This document shows positions 11,933-22,370 of a stretch of DNA of 64,000 bases, piece by piece (the stretch's first letter is position 1; every line of letters starts with the position of its first letter). This DNA is from Prorocentrum cordatum. Taxonomy: Eukaryota > Sar > Dinophyceae > Prorocentrales > Prorocentraceae. The position numbers and the translations under genes are program-made. Below the pieces are notes generated by a model. It ran no database searches. It saw nothing but the letters and a program-made list of their open reading frames with translations, and was not told the origin of the DNA. The DNA lies in the NCBI GenBank assembly GCA_963575745.1, contig CAUYUJ010014334.1, positions 94,501 through 158,500 on the forward strand, in the 5' to 3' direction.

Positions 11933-12172
11933 CGATTGCACCGCATATATCGGTCGTACAACATAGACCTCACAACATAGCTTGCAACACATAGATTGTT
12001 CCACATTGATTGCGCCGCGTCGATTGCACCACTTAGATTGAACAATACTGATTGTATCACATATATTGCACCGCGTAGATTTCACAACATAGAATTGCAT
12101 TACATAGATTGCACCACGTATATTGCACCACGTGGATTGCAAACAACAGGCTGCGCAATAATATTTCACCAC
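11933..12172. repeat. I array (TTGCACCACATAGA type, about 16-17 bp)
   Basis: Short tandem units of the form ATTGCACCACRTAG. Five further I arrays lie in the window. AT-rich relative to the surroundings. Confidence 0.88.
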
Positions 12173-12424
12173 ATACTCCCACCAGCGCTCTGGGCGTAGG
12201 TGGTCTAGGGCGCTTCCTCTTCCAACCCCCTCCTTCCCCTTCGGGGATGGGTTTACCCCTCCCCCTCCCCCCTCCCCTGGACCTGGACGGGGAGGGCCGC
12301 GGCGCGTTGGGGCGTCCAAAAGAGGCCACGGCGAGAAAGCCTAACTCATGTGTTTTACTACGGCTTTTAGTTGGCCCCATTTTGGCCTCTTGGGGGAGCA
12401 ACGCTAATTAAAGCTCCCCTCTTG
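12173..12424. other. Unassigned spacer
   Basis: C-rich stretch without recognisable coding or repeat content. It holds a chance CCATTTTGGC (see rejected items). Confidence 0.4.
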
Positions 12425-12670
12425 TTTGATCGATGTCCTCCGAGATGGCCCCAAGAGCGCTCCCAAGGCTCCCAAGAGCGCTTCAAGGGGGCCCCAAGAG
12501 GCGCTCATAAGGCCCCAGGAGGCCCCAAGAGGCGCCCAAGAGGCCTCCAAGAGGCTCCCATGAGACTCCCAAGAGGCCCCAAGAAGCTTCCCGAGGCACC
12601 CAAGACCCTGCAAGATGCCTCTGGGTCCGCCAAGAGGCCCCAAAGACGCTCCAAGAGGCTCCTCTGCGTG
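12425..12670. repeat. K minisatellite (CCCAAGAGGC type)
   Basis: Degenerate units of roughly 12 bp around GGCCCCAAGAGG. A related array is in the first recognised intron of the channel gene (about 60,560-60,810). Confidence 0.8.
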
Positions 12671-13155
12671 CTGCGCACTTCCCTGATCGAGGCAACTCCT
12701 CCAGACATCCTTTCTGGATGGGCTGTTGGAAGTACTTGATCGTCATCCGCCGAAGGGCGGAGGGCTACGGCTTCAGGAAGTACGCTGCAGTGCCTGCGCG
12801 GTTTTCTCCTCTCGCTGCCGAAGACATTGGAGACACTACTCTACCTCTAAGATGCTCGCCAACGCGGACTGCCTCATTGCGCCCGACGTATCCTCGACAC
12901 CGTCGTGAATCAAGATGATGGTGGGCCCGAGTTTCCTCGGCGGCTTCGGCTTCTGATCGCCTTCCGAATCGAATGGCAAACTCCTGCGCCCCCCATCATT
13001 CTTCTGGGCCTTGCTGATGTACCCTCTGCTCGTTTCCTCTCCTCTTCCGTCTGCGTCCTTCTCTTTTCCTATTCCTATCTCCCCTGGGTGGAAGGAGCTA
13101 AAGAAAGGAAACTAAACATAACACATATGAAATAGCTCTGTTTCCCCATTGGAAA
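12671..13155. other. Unassigned stretch
   Basis: Low-repeat sequence. No protein family, RNA or repeat was recognised. Confidence 0.4.
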
Positions 13156-13450
13156 CATGATCGACCCACGAACCCGGAACATAATATAGGAACGTAACGC
13201 ATGGCAGCGTTTTCAAAGACACCTGATTGGGTGACGGGCAAATACAATGCTGAATGTATCGATCTCGATGTACCCTGCCGAGGGCTGTGCTGTGCTGCAC
13301 CGTGCTGAATTGCGATGTGTCATGCCGCGATTGTGCTCTATAGCATTGTGGATCGAGTCCTCCTTTGCATCCGAGTCCTGACCGAACTGATCTGGATCTT
13401 AAGCTCGAGCTGCCTGAACACATAGTAGCTGCCCCAGAGCTAATTGACAG
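13156..13450. repeat. B-lead block, full copy
   Basis: A full lead block with the same start and end as 1,971-2,266, including TCTATAGC.TTGTGGATCGAG and CTTAAGCTCGAGCTGCC. Confidence 0.88.
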
Positions 13451-13672
13451 GGGGACATGCCAGGAGGACTCGCCGCGAAACGTCCCAAGGGACGCGCCAG
13501 GCGACGTGCCAAGGGACGTGCCATGGTGTCGCACCGCGGGACGTGCCAAAGGGACACGCTACGGAACGTGCCAATGGATGTGCCACAGGATGTGCCAGGG
13601 GACGCGCCACGCGACGTGCCAGGGGGACTCGCCAAGGGACGCCCCACGGAACGTGCCAAGGAACGTGCTCCA
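13451..13672. repeat. B minisatellite
   Basis: GGACGYGCCA units between the lead block and a C array. Confidence 0.88.
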
Positions 13673-14410
13673 AAATCACGCTGCGCCCCCGCTCCAGCTG
13701 TCACGACCTCTCGTAGACTACGCTGCGTCCACATTCCTAGGGCCACAAACCTTAACAATTCACACTGCGCCTGCGCTCCAAGGGCCCCGATCCCTCGTAG
13801 ATTACACGGGGGTCGCGCTCCAAGGCCCCGACCCCTCGTAAATGACGCTGCGTCCGAGCCCTCGTAAATTACACTGCGTCCCCGCTCCCAGGGCCACGAT
13901 CCCTCGTAAATTACATTGGGGTCGCGCCCCCAAGGCCCCGACCCCTTGTAAATTACGCTGCGTCCGCGCTCCCAGGGCCACGATCCATAGTAAATTACGC
14001 TGCGTCCGAGCCCCCAGGGCTCCGATCCATGGTATTTTACGATGCGCTCGCGCTCCAAGGGCCACGATCCATCGTAGATTACACTGGGGTCGCGCTCCCA
14101 GGGCCCCGACCCCTCGTAAATTACGCTGCGCCCGCACTCCAAGGGCCACGATCCCTTGTAGATTCCACTGGGGTCGCGCTCCCAAGGCCCCGACCCCTCG
14201 TAAATTACGATGCGCCCGCGCTCCAAGAGCCACGATCCCTCGTAGATTCCACTGGTGTCGCGCTCCCAAGGCCCCGACCCCTTGTAAATTACGCTGCGCC
14301 CGCGCTAAGAGGGCCACGATCCCTTGCAAATTACGCGTGGTCCGCGCTCCAAACGCCCCGACCCCTTGTAGATTACGCCGCGTCCGCGCTCCCAGGGCCT
14401 CATGGGGCAT
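13673..14410. repeat. C satellite, 42-bp unit
   Basis: About 17 units. An alternation of two unit types (TTACGCTGCGTCC... and TTACACTGGGGTCGCGCTCC) suggests an 84-bp dimer in the second half. Confidence 0.9.
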
Positions 14411-14640
14411 GCTGGGGCGCCCAGGTCCTTCAAGTTTTGCAAAACAAGCGTTTCGCTCGAGACATCCTCAATGTTTTTGGCGCGCGGGGGGCGCACCATC
14501 CTCGAGCGGGCACGCAAGAACTCGTGTGTGGCTAAAAAAATCATGAAACAACCAGCGAATTAGTTGAGACATCATCGACATTCCTGCGCGCGGGGCGCGG
14601 CACGCGCGAGACATCCTCAATGCCCCGCACCCTCTTTTTT
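14411..14640. repeat. C-D junction and D units
   Basis: GGGGCATGCTGGGGCGCCCA links the C array to AAAACAAGCGTTTCGCTCGA, matching the junction at 418-512. A second GAGACATC..CGACATTCCTGCG unit follows. Confidence 0.75.
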
Positions 14641-14875
14641 ATTCAGGGAAACGGAGGTCCGCGGACCCTGGTATTTATTGAAGATCCGAGGTGGGGGGTC
14701 GACTTTCCTCGAGCGGGCACGCGCGAAAGGCATTTTTTCACGCCGAATTGGACTTTACCTTGTTTTATCGAGCGGAAATCCGCCGGCCTCCTTCAAGTCA
14801 AAACCCGGGGTAAACCCACTGAAAGAAAACCCTGGGCCAGAGCCCTTTCCTGGGGGAAAAAAGTCCGCCTCCGAG
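14641..14875. repeat. M block and L block
   Basis: M block at 14,640-14,730 (CGCGGACCCTGGTATTTATT, GATCCGAGG, CTCGAGCGGGCACGCGCGAA). L block at about 14,775-14,870 (TCCGCCGGCC..TTCAAGTCA, GAAAACCCTGGGCC.GAGCCC). Confidence 0.7.
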
Positions 14876-14879
14876 GTAG

Positions 14880-15640
14880 GGAAGGAGGAGCAACAACAAT
14901 TACCTTCCCCTCCTCCTCTGGGGGAGAAAAGCTCGCCCCGTGAAGAGAAAGACTCAATCGTCTGACCGATGGGTGGAGGGATCCACTCGCCGCCCCAGGG
15001 GAGGGAGCGAAAAAGAGGAACAAAAAGGAAGCAGGCAACAATCACCGATCGCAAGCAGAAAACAAATGAGTCCCCGAAGGCGGGAGGGAGGACAAGAGGA
15101 ACACATCTTCTCACCTCTCCTCTTCTCCTCCTCCTCCTCCTCATCCTCCTCCTCCTCCTGGAAGAAGAGAGTCAAGCTCATGTTTCCTCTTCCGCCTTCG
15201 CTGCAGAATAAGATGTTATTGTTTTCCCCTGTGGAAGCACCGGCTCTGTTCTACGTATCTGTTTTTGCCCCTCTTGTTCGCGTCCCCCCCTGGGGCGGCG
15301 TGCGGATACTGCCACCCATGGGGCAGACGATGTGGAGTTTTTCCCTTCAAGGGGGCGAGCCGTTCCCCTCCGGAGGAGGACGGGAGGACGCTTGTCCATT
15401 CCTTCACCCCTGTCCCGCCCTCGGTGGCGGAGTTTGGTTTCCTCTTTTTCGCTGCGCCCCCCTGGGGCTGCGAGCGGATCCCTCCTCCCATGAGCCCATG
15501 GGGCAGGCGATGGCGTCTTTCCCTTCAAGGGGGCGAGCCTTTCACCTCCAGAGGAGGAAGGGAGGATGCTTTTCCATCTCTTCCCCCCTTCTCGCCCTCG
15601 GGGGCGGAGTTTGGTTTCCTCTCTTCCATATGGGAACACA
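14880..15640. repeat. Inverted plus tandem repeat, about 190-bp unit
   Basis: The segment at about 14,905-15,035 (GGGGGAGAAAAGCTCGCCCC ... CGCCCCAGGGGAGGG) is present in inverted orientation at about 15,240-15,390, and again in tandem at about 15,430-15,575. An internal (CTC)n tract lies at 15,115-15,160. No coding signal. Confidence 0.75.
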
Positions 15641-15721
15641 GGTTTTGTCCGAATGTGGTGGTTCCTCTTGTTTTCCTCTTCCGTTCGGTCCCTCGACGCC
15701 CTCGGGAGGAGAAGGCGGATG

Positions 15722-15840
15722 GGGGAGAGGAGGAGGAGGAGGAGGAGGAGGAGGAGGAGGAGGCTGAGGAGGAGGAAGGAAAGGAAGAGGAGGAGGAGGA
15801 GGAGGAGGAGGAGGAGAAGGAGGAGGAGGGGGTGGCGTAG
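15722..15840. repeat. (GAG)n polypurine tract
   Basis: GAG/GGA trinucleotides with AGG interruptions. Confidence 0.93.
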
Positions 15841-15889
15841 CAGGAGGAGGGCGGAGGGGAGTGGGGGGCGGGTGGTGGCAAGGGGGGAT

Positions 15890-15990
15890 ACGTGAAGAAG
15901 AAGAAGAAGAAGAAATATTACTATTATAATAATAATACTAATAATAATGAGAAGAAGAATAATAATAAGAAGAAGAAAAAGGATAATAAG
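15890..15990. repeat. (GAA)n / (AAT)n A-rich tract
   Basis: GAAGAA changes to AATAATAAT and back. It is a strong local AT island. Confidence 0.93.
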
Positions 15991-16377
15991 AGACGGCACA
16001 GGGCTTTCGATTGTCTCTACGCGAAGCTTTCGAACAAACCAGCATCATATTCGAGCAGAAGCGCCTCGCGCAACCAGCATAAACATAGGCAATGGCTGAT
16101 CTGCACTTCTTTGGAAGTCTGAATGGCGACTTCTGGCTGCAAAAGAACACCACGTGGCGGAATGGACGTGAACGCAGATGGTACCCTTCTGAGCGGCTTC
16201 CAGCCGCTAGAGCCGTGCGGCTTTTACAAGAAATCCCCCCTAACAAAATAGGCCTGTCATTATTCTGCTTGTTCGTACAAGTCGCCCATCGTGAGTCTAC
16301 GCGTGGCCTCCATGGATCACCTCTACAGTCACCGTCAGACCCCGTCTAGAGTTTCTGTTTCTTTAAGAAATATTAGG
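15991..16377. other. Unassigned stretch
   Basis: Low-repeat sequence. An 85-residue open frame from 16,092 is not recognised and is too short to call. Confidence 0.4.
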
Positions 16378-16545
16378 ATCTACCCCCCCCCCCCTCCGGA
16401 CTTAACCGCCCCCCTCTTCGTTGTGCAATTCACATATACGATTTTGCCGGGTCGCCCATCTTACAAAATGAACTCGTACCATCCTGGCCAGGCTCGTATC
16501 GACACACCCCCTCATCGTCTGCAAAAAAACTGTGTGCACTCGTCT
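16378..16545. repeat. P block, copy 1
   Basis: Begins with a polypyrimidine CTACCCCCCCCCC run, then CATATACGATTTTGCC, CTCGTACCATCCTGGCCAGG and CTGCAAAAAAACTG. Other copies: 20,510, 21,970, 33,160 and 37,550. Confidence 0.8.
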
Positions 16546-16608
16546 TCAAAAACTAAGAAGAGTCCGCAGGGATTTCAAAATCGAACGTCCCGAAACCATG
16601 CAAAAACT

Positions 16609-16905
16609 TGATCGACCCACGAAACCGGAAAGGAATATAGAAATGTAACGCATGGCAACGTTTTCAATGACATCTGATTGGGTGACGGGCAGATGCAATG
16701 CTGAGTGTATCGATCTCGATGTACCCTGCCGAGGGCTGTGCTGTGCTGCACCGTTCTGAATTGCGATGAGCCATGCCGCGAGTGTGCTCTATAGCGTCTT
16801 GGATCGAGTCCTCCTTTGCATCCGAGTCCTGACCGAACTGATCTGGATCTTAAGCTCGAGCTGCCTGAACACATAGTAGCTGCCCCCGAAATAATTGACA
16901 GCAGG
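16609..16905. repeat. B-lead block, full copy
   Basis: Close to the copy at 13,156-13,450, including GTACCCTGCCGAGGGCTGTG. Confidence 0.88.
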
Positions 16906-17120
16906 ACATGCCAGGACGAAGCGCCGCGGAACGTCTCAAGGGACGCGCCAGGCGACGTGCCAGGGGACGTGCCATGGGGTCGCACCGCGGGACGTGCCAA
17001 GGGGACGCGCTACGGAACGTGCCAATGGATGTGCCACGGGATGTGCCAGGGGACGCACCACGCGACGTGCCAGGGGGACTCGCCAAGAAACGCCCCACGG
17101 AACGTGCCAAGGAACGTACC
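16906..17120. repeat. B minisatellite
   Basis: GGACGYGCCA units in nearly the same order as 13,451-13,672, which implies recent duplication of the composite. Confidence 0.88.
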
Positions 17121-17335
17121 AAGTTGCAATGCTGAGTGTGTCGGTCTTGATGTACCGTGCCGAGGTATGTGCTGTGCTACGCCGTGCTGAATGGCGATGT
17201 GTCATGCCGCGATTGTGCTCTATAGCGTTGTGGATCGAGTCCTCCTTTGCATCCGGGTCCTGACCGAACTGATCTGGATCTTAAGCTCGAGCTGCCTGAA
17301 CACATAGTAGCTGCCCCAGAGCTAATTGACAGGAG
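17121..17335. repeat. B-lead block, truncated copy
   Basis: Truncated at the same point as the copy at 2,484. Confidence 0.82.
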
Positions 17336-17455
17336 GACATGCCAGGAGGGCGCGCCGCGGGACGTCTCAAGGGACGCGCCAAACGACGTGCCAGGGGACG
17401 TGCCATGAGGACGCACCGCGGGACGTGCCAAGGGGACGCGCTACGGAACGTGCTT
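17336..17455. repeat. B minisatellite
   Basis: A short array that here leads straight into D units without a C array. Confidence 0.85.
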
Positions 17456-18240
17456 GGGACAAGCGTTTCGCTCGAGACATCCTGTCAACATCCTCATGCT
17501 AAACATCCGCCTGAGCGACCTGGACACGTGAAAACAAGCGATTCGCTCAACACATCCTCAACGCATTCTCATGCTAGACATCAGCCTGGACGAACTGGAC
17601 TGTGAAAACAAGTGGTTCGCTCGAGACATCCTCAACACATCTTCATGTGAGACGTCCGCCTCGGTGACTTGGGCACGTGAAAACAAGCGTTTCGCTCGAG
17701 ACGTGTTCAACACCTCCTCATTCTAGGCATCCGCCTGGGCGACCTGCACACGTGAAAACAAACGTCTCGCTCGAGACATCCTCAACACATCTTCATATTA
17801 GACATCCGCCTGGGCGACCTGGACACGTGAAAACAAGAGTATCGCTCGAGACAGTTTCAACATATCCTCATGCTAGGCATCCGCCTGGGCAACCTGGACA
17901 CGTGCAAACAAGCATCTCGATCGAGACTTCCTCAACACATCCTCATGCTACACATCCGCCTGGGCGACGAGGACGCGTGAAACCAAGCGTCTCGCTCGAG
18001 ACATCCTCAACAAATCCTGGCGCTATACCTCTGCCTGGGCAACCTGGAGGCGTGAAACCAAGCGTCTCGCTCGAGACATCCTCAAGACCTGGGCACGTGA
18101 AAACAAGCATTTCACTTGAGAGATCCTCTGAATTCTGGCCCCCAGGAGAGGACAATCTATAACACAAAACAAGCGTTTCGGTCGAGACATCCTCAACACA
18201 TGTTGAAAAACAAACGTTTCGCTAGGGACATCCTCAAACA
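17456..18240. repeat. D satellite, 75-bp unit
   Basis: About ten units of AAAACAAGCGTTTCGCTCGA, GACATCCTCAACACATCC, ATGCTAGACATCCGCCTGGG, CGACCTGGACACGTG. Starts at about 17,531, 17,605, 17,680, 17,755, 17,830, 17,905, 17,980 and 18,055 give a 75-bp period. 75 is a multiple of three, so a 161-residue open frame arises by chance. Confidence 0.92.
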
Positions 18241-18365
18241 TAATTCAGCCGGCCCACCTCGACCTCGATGTTCGTCAGGGAATAATTCCGCCGGCCCACC
18301 TCAAGTCAGGTCCGGGGGTAAACAGCTAAAAGAGAACCCTGGGCCTACGCCCTTTCCGGGAACAA
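18241..18365. repeat. L block
   Basis: CCGCCGGCCCACCTCAAGTC, GGGGGTAAACAGCTAAAAGA and GAACCCTGGGCCTACGCCC. Matches 11,180 and 14,775. Confidence 0.75.
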
Positions 18366-18689
18366 ATGGTTTCGCAACGCGCGCTCTCAAACAAGAAACG
18401 TGTGCTCGGGCTGTTGCAAATTCGTAGGGGTACCATATGTTCAACATGCTCATGCCTTGCTACCGAACTGGCCTCTCGCGCGCGCATGTCGGAATCGCTC
18501 GAACGCATTTGCGCGCGTGCTGTCGCAATAATCCCTTGCAGCGAAGCAGACGACTTGGATACACGCGCGTCGCCGCGCGCGTATGCAGAAATCCTTTAAA
18601 CATCTTACGTGTCGTATGGGTTTCAAATTCGAGTGCCCCGAACACAGAAATTGGTCTGGCGAAGAATCCAACCATGTACTTGTGATTTC
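18366..18689. repeat. H block (CGCGCG / GCATGCCGAAATCC family)
   Basis: Carries CGCGCGCTCT, TTGCTACCGAACTGGCC, CGCGCGCATGTCGGAATCG and GCGCGCGTGCTGTCGCAA. It belongs to a family of eight regions here, all with near-palindromic alternating CG runs. Confidence 0.78.
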
Positions 18690-19245
18690 GGTGGAGTTCC
18701 CTCTAGGGCCACGAAACGGTGTACTGGGCTGGGGAACCGCATGCGGACCCGCCACTGGGACCTTCGGTGGAGCTCCCTATGTGGCCACAAAGCGCTGTAC
18801 TGGGCGCAAGAATTGCATGTGAACTGCGCCGCTGGGGACTTCGGTGGAACTCTCTCTGGAGCCAAGAAACCGTGTACTGGGCGCAAGAAATGCATGCGGG
18901 CTGCGCCATTGGGATCTTCGGTGGGGCCACCCCTGGGGCCTCGAAGCGCTGTACTGGGAGCAGGAATCACATGCGGACTGTGCCGTTGGGACCGTCGGTG
19001 GATCTCCCTATGGGACCAAGACGCGCTGTACTGGGTGGTGTTACCGCATGCGGACTGCGCCACTGGGACCTTCGGTGAAGCTCCCTATGGGGCCACGGAG
19101 CGCTGTACTGGGCAGGGGGACTGCATGCCAGCTGCGCCACTGATACTCTCGGTGGAGCTCATTCTGGGGCCACGAAACGCTGCACTGGGCGGGGAACGAA
19201 CCGCATGCGGACTGCGCTACTGAACCCTTCGGCGGAGCCCCCTCT
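18690..19245. repeat. E satellite (array 2a)
   Basis: About seven units of the ~75-bp E repeat with GCGCCACTGGGACCTTCGGT. Confidence 0.92.
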
Positions 19246-19424
19246 CGGCGGTGGACAAACCTCCCTGTAGTAGACCTCCCCTCAGTGAAAACGGCCTGGG
19301 ACCGAAACCGACGGACCTGGACCCGCAAAAATGACGGCCGCGACGCCCTCTCGCGGAAGGAAAACGGCCAATTCCTCATTCGACGTGTCAGGGTAGGAGG
19401 TCTGTCTACCCCCGACCCTCTGGG
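19246..19424. other. Non-E insertion splitting array 2
   Basis: About 170 bp without E homology. It includes GGAGGTCTGTCTACCCC near its right end and a diverged inverted GTAGACCTCCCC near its left end, so its ends are weakly inverted. This could be a small insertion. No target duplication was established. Confidence 0.5.
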
Positions 19425-20092
19425 GCCACGAAACGCTGTACCGGGTAGGGAAGCGGCATGCGGACTGCGTCCTTGGGCCTTTGGTGCAGCTCACCCTGGG
19501 GCCACGAAGCACTGTACGGGGCGCAGGAACCGCATGCGGACAGGCGTTACTGTGACCTTCGGTGGATCTCTCTCCCTCTGGGGCCACGAAACGTTGCACT
19601 TGACGCACGAGCCGCATGCGAACTGCGCCACTGGGATCTTCGGTGCAGCTCCTCTGGGGCCACGAAGAACTGTACTAGGCGCAAGAAACGCATGCGGACT
19701 GCGCTACTGAAACCTTCGGTGGAGTTCCCTCTGGGGCCACGAAACCTGTACCGGCTGGGAGAACGAACCGCATGCGGGCTGCGCCACAACGACCTTCGGT
19801 GGAGCTTTCCCTGGAACCACGAAGCGCTGTACTGGACGGGGGTCCCGCATGCAGACTGCGCCACTGGGGACTTCAGCGGAGCCCCCTCTGGGGCCACGAA
19901 ACGCTGTACTGGGCGGGGGCCCCGCATGCAGACTGCGCAACTGGGACCTTCGGTGGAGCTTCCTATTGGCCACGAAATGCTGTATTTTGTGGGGGGAACG
20001 CATGTGGACTGCGCCACTGGGGCCGTCGTTGGAGCTCATTTTGGGGCCACGGAGCGCTGTGTCGGGCGGGGGAGACGCATGCGATCTGCGGA
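19425..20092. repeat. E satellite (array 2b)
   Basis: About nine units continuing array 2a. Confidence 0.92.
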
Positions 20093-20235
20093 GGAGGGCG
20101 ACGCGAGGACGCTGTCATCGTCGTCGGCGTCATCAGCATCGGCGCCGTCACTGGCCTTGCCGTCGTCGTTGTCATCATCATCTTCGCCGGCATCGCTGCC
20201 ACCACCATCGCATCTACCGTTGTCGACGTCGCCAT
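20093..20235. repeat. (GTC)n-type trinucleotide tract
   Basis: Imperfect GTCGTC/CATCGTC run joined to the end of the E array. Confidence 0.85.
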
Positions 20236-20480
20236 GATACCGCGCCCGCCCAAGTCGCCCACTCGCACTGCAGTGCCCGCCGGGAACTTCCCAGCGGTCA
20301 GCGACACCGCGGCCGCGTCGCTCGCGCCAAACTAGCTGGCCGCTGCGCGCGCGAGCGTGCGCGGACTAGCACCAGCCAGCTCCAAGCACTCATCGCAATC
20401 GCCGCTGCATGGGTTTTGCAAGTCAAGTTGCGGGTTGGGACGATTGCGCGAACAGTGGAGTGGACAACTCACCGCGAACA
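20236..20480. repeat. Post-GTC block, variant Q
   Basis: Contains GCCGGGAACTTCCCAGCGGT, CGCCAAACTAGCTGGCCGCT, CAAGTTGCGGGTTGG and GTGGAGTGGACAAC. The only other Q copy is at 37,195-37,452, also after a trinucleotide tract. Confidence 0.78.
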
Positions 20481-20509
20481 GAAATGTATTCTCCTTCCTT
20501 TTGAAAGAT

Positions 20510-20679
20510 AGGTTCTACCACCCTCCCCCCCTGGACTTAAAGACCCCCCTTTTACGTATTGCAATTTATGTATGATTCTGCCCCATCGTCCACCCTAACT
20601 GTGAATTCATACTATCCCAGCTGGGCCGGTATCGCCCCCCCTGCGGTTCCCTTGCAAAAAATGCTTTGCACGCACACTC
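20510..20679. repeat. P block, copy 2
   Basis: TTCTACCACCCTCCCCCC, ATGATTCTGCCCCATCGTCC, CTATCCCAGCTGGGCC and TGCAAAAAATGC. Confidence 0.82.
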
Positions 20680-21124
20680 GTTTATCAAAAACTCCAAGCT
20701 TTCAAGAATACCTTATAACAAATGGGACAAAGTGAACGCGCGCGCGTCGTCGCGCGCGCAAGCCGAAATCCTTCAGAAACCTTCGGCTTCGGAAACATGT
20801 TAAAACCGGCTGTCCAAACAACATACAAAGACACAGGGTTTCGCAACACGGATATTCAAAAAAAGCTTACGCGCGCGCGCTCTTGCGAAATCTTAAGAAA
20901 ACCATGAGTTGTTTTCATTATTTCCAGGAAATACTGCCCAACGGGCTTCGCGCGAGCGCATGTCGAAAGCGTTCGAACCATCTTGCGCGCGTGCCGTCGC
21001 GAGAGTCCTCTGTAAGAAAAACTGAACTGCACGCGCGCGCGTCGTCGCGCGCACATGCCGAAATCCTCCAACAACTTTCGGGGTCGGAAGGGTTGTTTTT
21101 AAAAGCTTCGCGCGCGCTCTTGCG
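20680..21124. repeat. H block
   Basis: Two sub-copies with CGCGCGCGTCGTCGCGCGC and ATGCCGAAATCCTYC, and one with GCGCGCGCTCTTGCGAAATC. Confidence 0.8.
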
Positions 21125-21732
21125 TCGTCGCCGTCGTCTTCCCCGCCTTTTCTCCTCGTCGTCGTTGTCCCCGTCGTCGTCCTCTGTCTTTTCTCGTCGT
21201 CGTCGTCGTCCTCTTTGGCGTCGTCGTCGTCGTTTACGTCGTCGTTGTCGCCGTGGTCGTCCTTCCTCCTCTCTCGTCGTCCCTCCTATTTGGTCGCCGT
21301 CGTCGTCGTCGTCGGCATCGTCGTCTTCCCTCCTCCCTCGTCGTTGTCGTCGTCGGCTTCGCCATCCTCCCTCGTTCTTCGTCGTTCGCGTCTTCGCCGT
21401 CCTTCCTCCTCCCTCGTCGTTGGCGTCGTTGTCGCCGTCGTCGTCCTCCCTCCTTCCTCGTCGTCGTCATCGTCGTCTTCGTTGGCGACGTCGTCATCGT
21501 CGTTGTCGTCGTCGTCATCATCGGCGTCGGCGTCGTCGTCATCGGCGTCGTCGGCGTCGTCGGCATCGTCGTTGTCGTCGTCGTCGTCGTCGGCGTCGTC
21601 GGCGTCGTCGTCGTCGTCGTCGGCGTCGGCGTCGTCGTCGTCGTTGTCGTCGTCGGCGAAGTCATCTTCGTCGTCGTCGTTGTCGTCGTAGTCGTCGTCG
21701 TCGTTGTCGCTGTCGTCGTCGGCGTCGTTGCC
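21125..21732. repeat. (GTC)n trinucleotide array
   Basis: About 600 bp of GTCGTCGTC with GCC, TTC and CTCC interruptions. It gives open frames of poly-Arg, poly-Ser, poly-Val, Asp and Thr in all six phases. Confidence 0.93.
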
Positions 21733-21842
21733 AAGTGCAATTTGGTACCTAGCGTCACGGTCTTAAGAGGTCTTGCGACCAAGTTGCGGGTTGGAGGGTG
21801 GGATGTTTGCACGAGCAGCGGAGAGGACAGCTTCAAGACAGT
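21733..21842. repeat. Post-GTC block (R type)
   Basis: AAGTGCAATTTGGTACCTAG, CTTAAGAGGTCTTGCGACCA, AGTTGCGGGTTGGAGGGTGG and TTTGCACGAGCAG. Other R copies follow the arrays at 32,128 and 38,530. Confidence 0.88.
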
Positions 21843-21960
21843 CAATGCGAGTTGCACCGCATAGATGGCACCACGTAGGTTGCCCCCCACATAGGAATGC
21901 ATCACAGGTATTGCACTGCGTAGATCATAGATAGTACAACGTTGAGCGGACCACATAAAT
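21843..21960. repeat. I array
   Basis: TTGCACCGCATAGATGGCAC-type units, directly after the R block. Confidence 0.85.
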
Positions 21961-21969
21961 TCTCAGTTC

Positions 21970-22124
21970 AAATAAAAAACAAGTTCTACCACCCTCCCCC
22001 CGGACAGAACGATTCCCATGTAGGTATTGCATTTTACACACGGTTCTGCCCCACCGTCCATTCGAAATATAATTTTACACGATCCCAGGGGGGCCAGTAT
22101 CGCCACCCCCCGCCATCCTCTGCA
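21970..22124. repeat. P block, copy 3
   Basis: TTCTACCACCCTCCCCCCGG, then a TTTTACACACGGTTCTGCCC segment and CAGTATCGCCACCCCCC. Confidence 0.82.
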
Positions 22125-22370
22125 AAAAACACTACGCGCGCGCACCCGTTTATGAAAAATCACACGTTCTCAAGAACCCCTTGCAAGACACGGGGCGAAA
22201 AGCACGCGCGTGCGTCGTCGCGCGCGCATGCCGACATCCTTCAAAACCCATCGGCTTCGGAAACATATCAAAATCGAGTGCCCCAAACACATATAAAACA
22301 CACAGGGTTTCGAAATACTGATTTCAAAAACCAACAGATATCCTGGCGAAGGACCGTTGCAATGGTGAAT
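22125..22370. repeat. H block
   Basis: ACACTACGCGCGCGCACCCG and GCGTCGTCGCGCGCGCATGC. Confidence 0.8.

Noticed and set aside
12365-12395. CCCCATTTTGGCCTC as a further spliced-leader relic
   Set aside because: Only the CCATTTTGGC core matches. Both sides differ from the leader and no coding or A-rich tail follows.
17456-18240. D array as a CRISPR-like array
   Set aside because: The whole 75-bp unit is repeated, with no unique spacers, and the organism is a eukaryote.
21125-21956. Ser-, Val-, Arg- or Thr-rich frames over (GTC)n arrays
   Set aside because: Simple trinucleotide translation on either strand.
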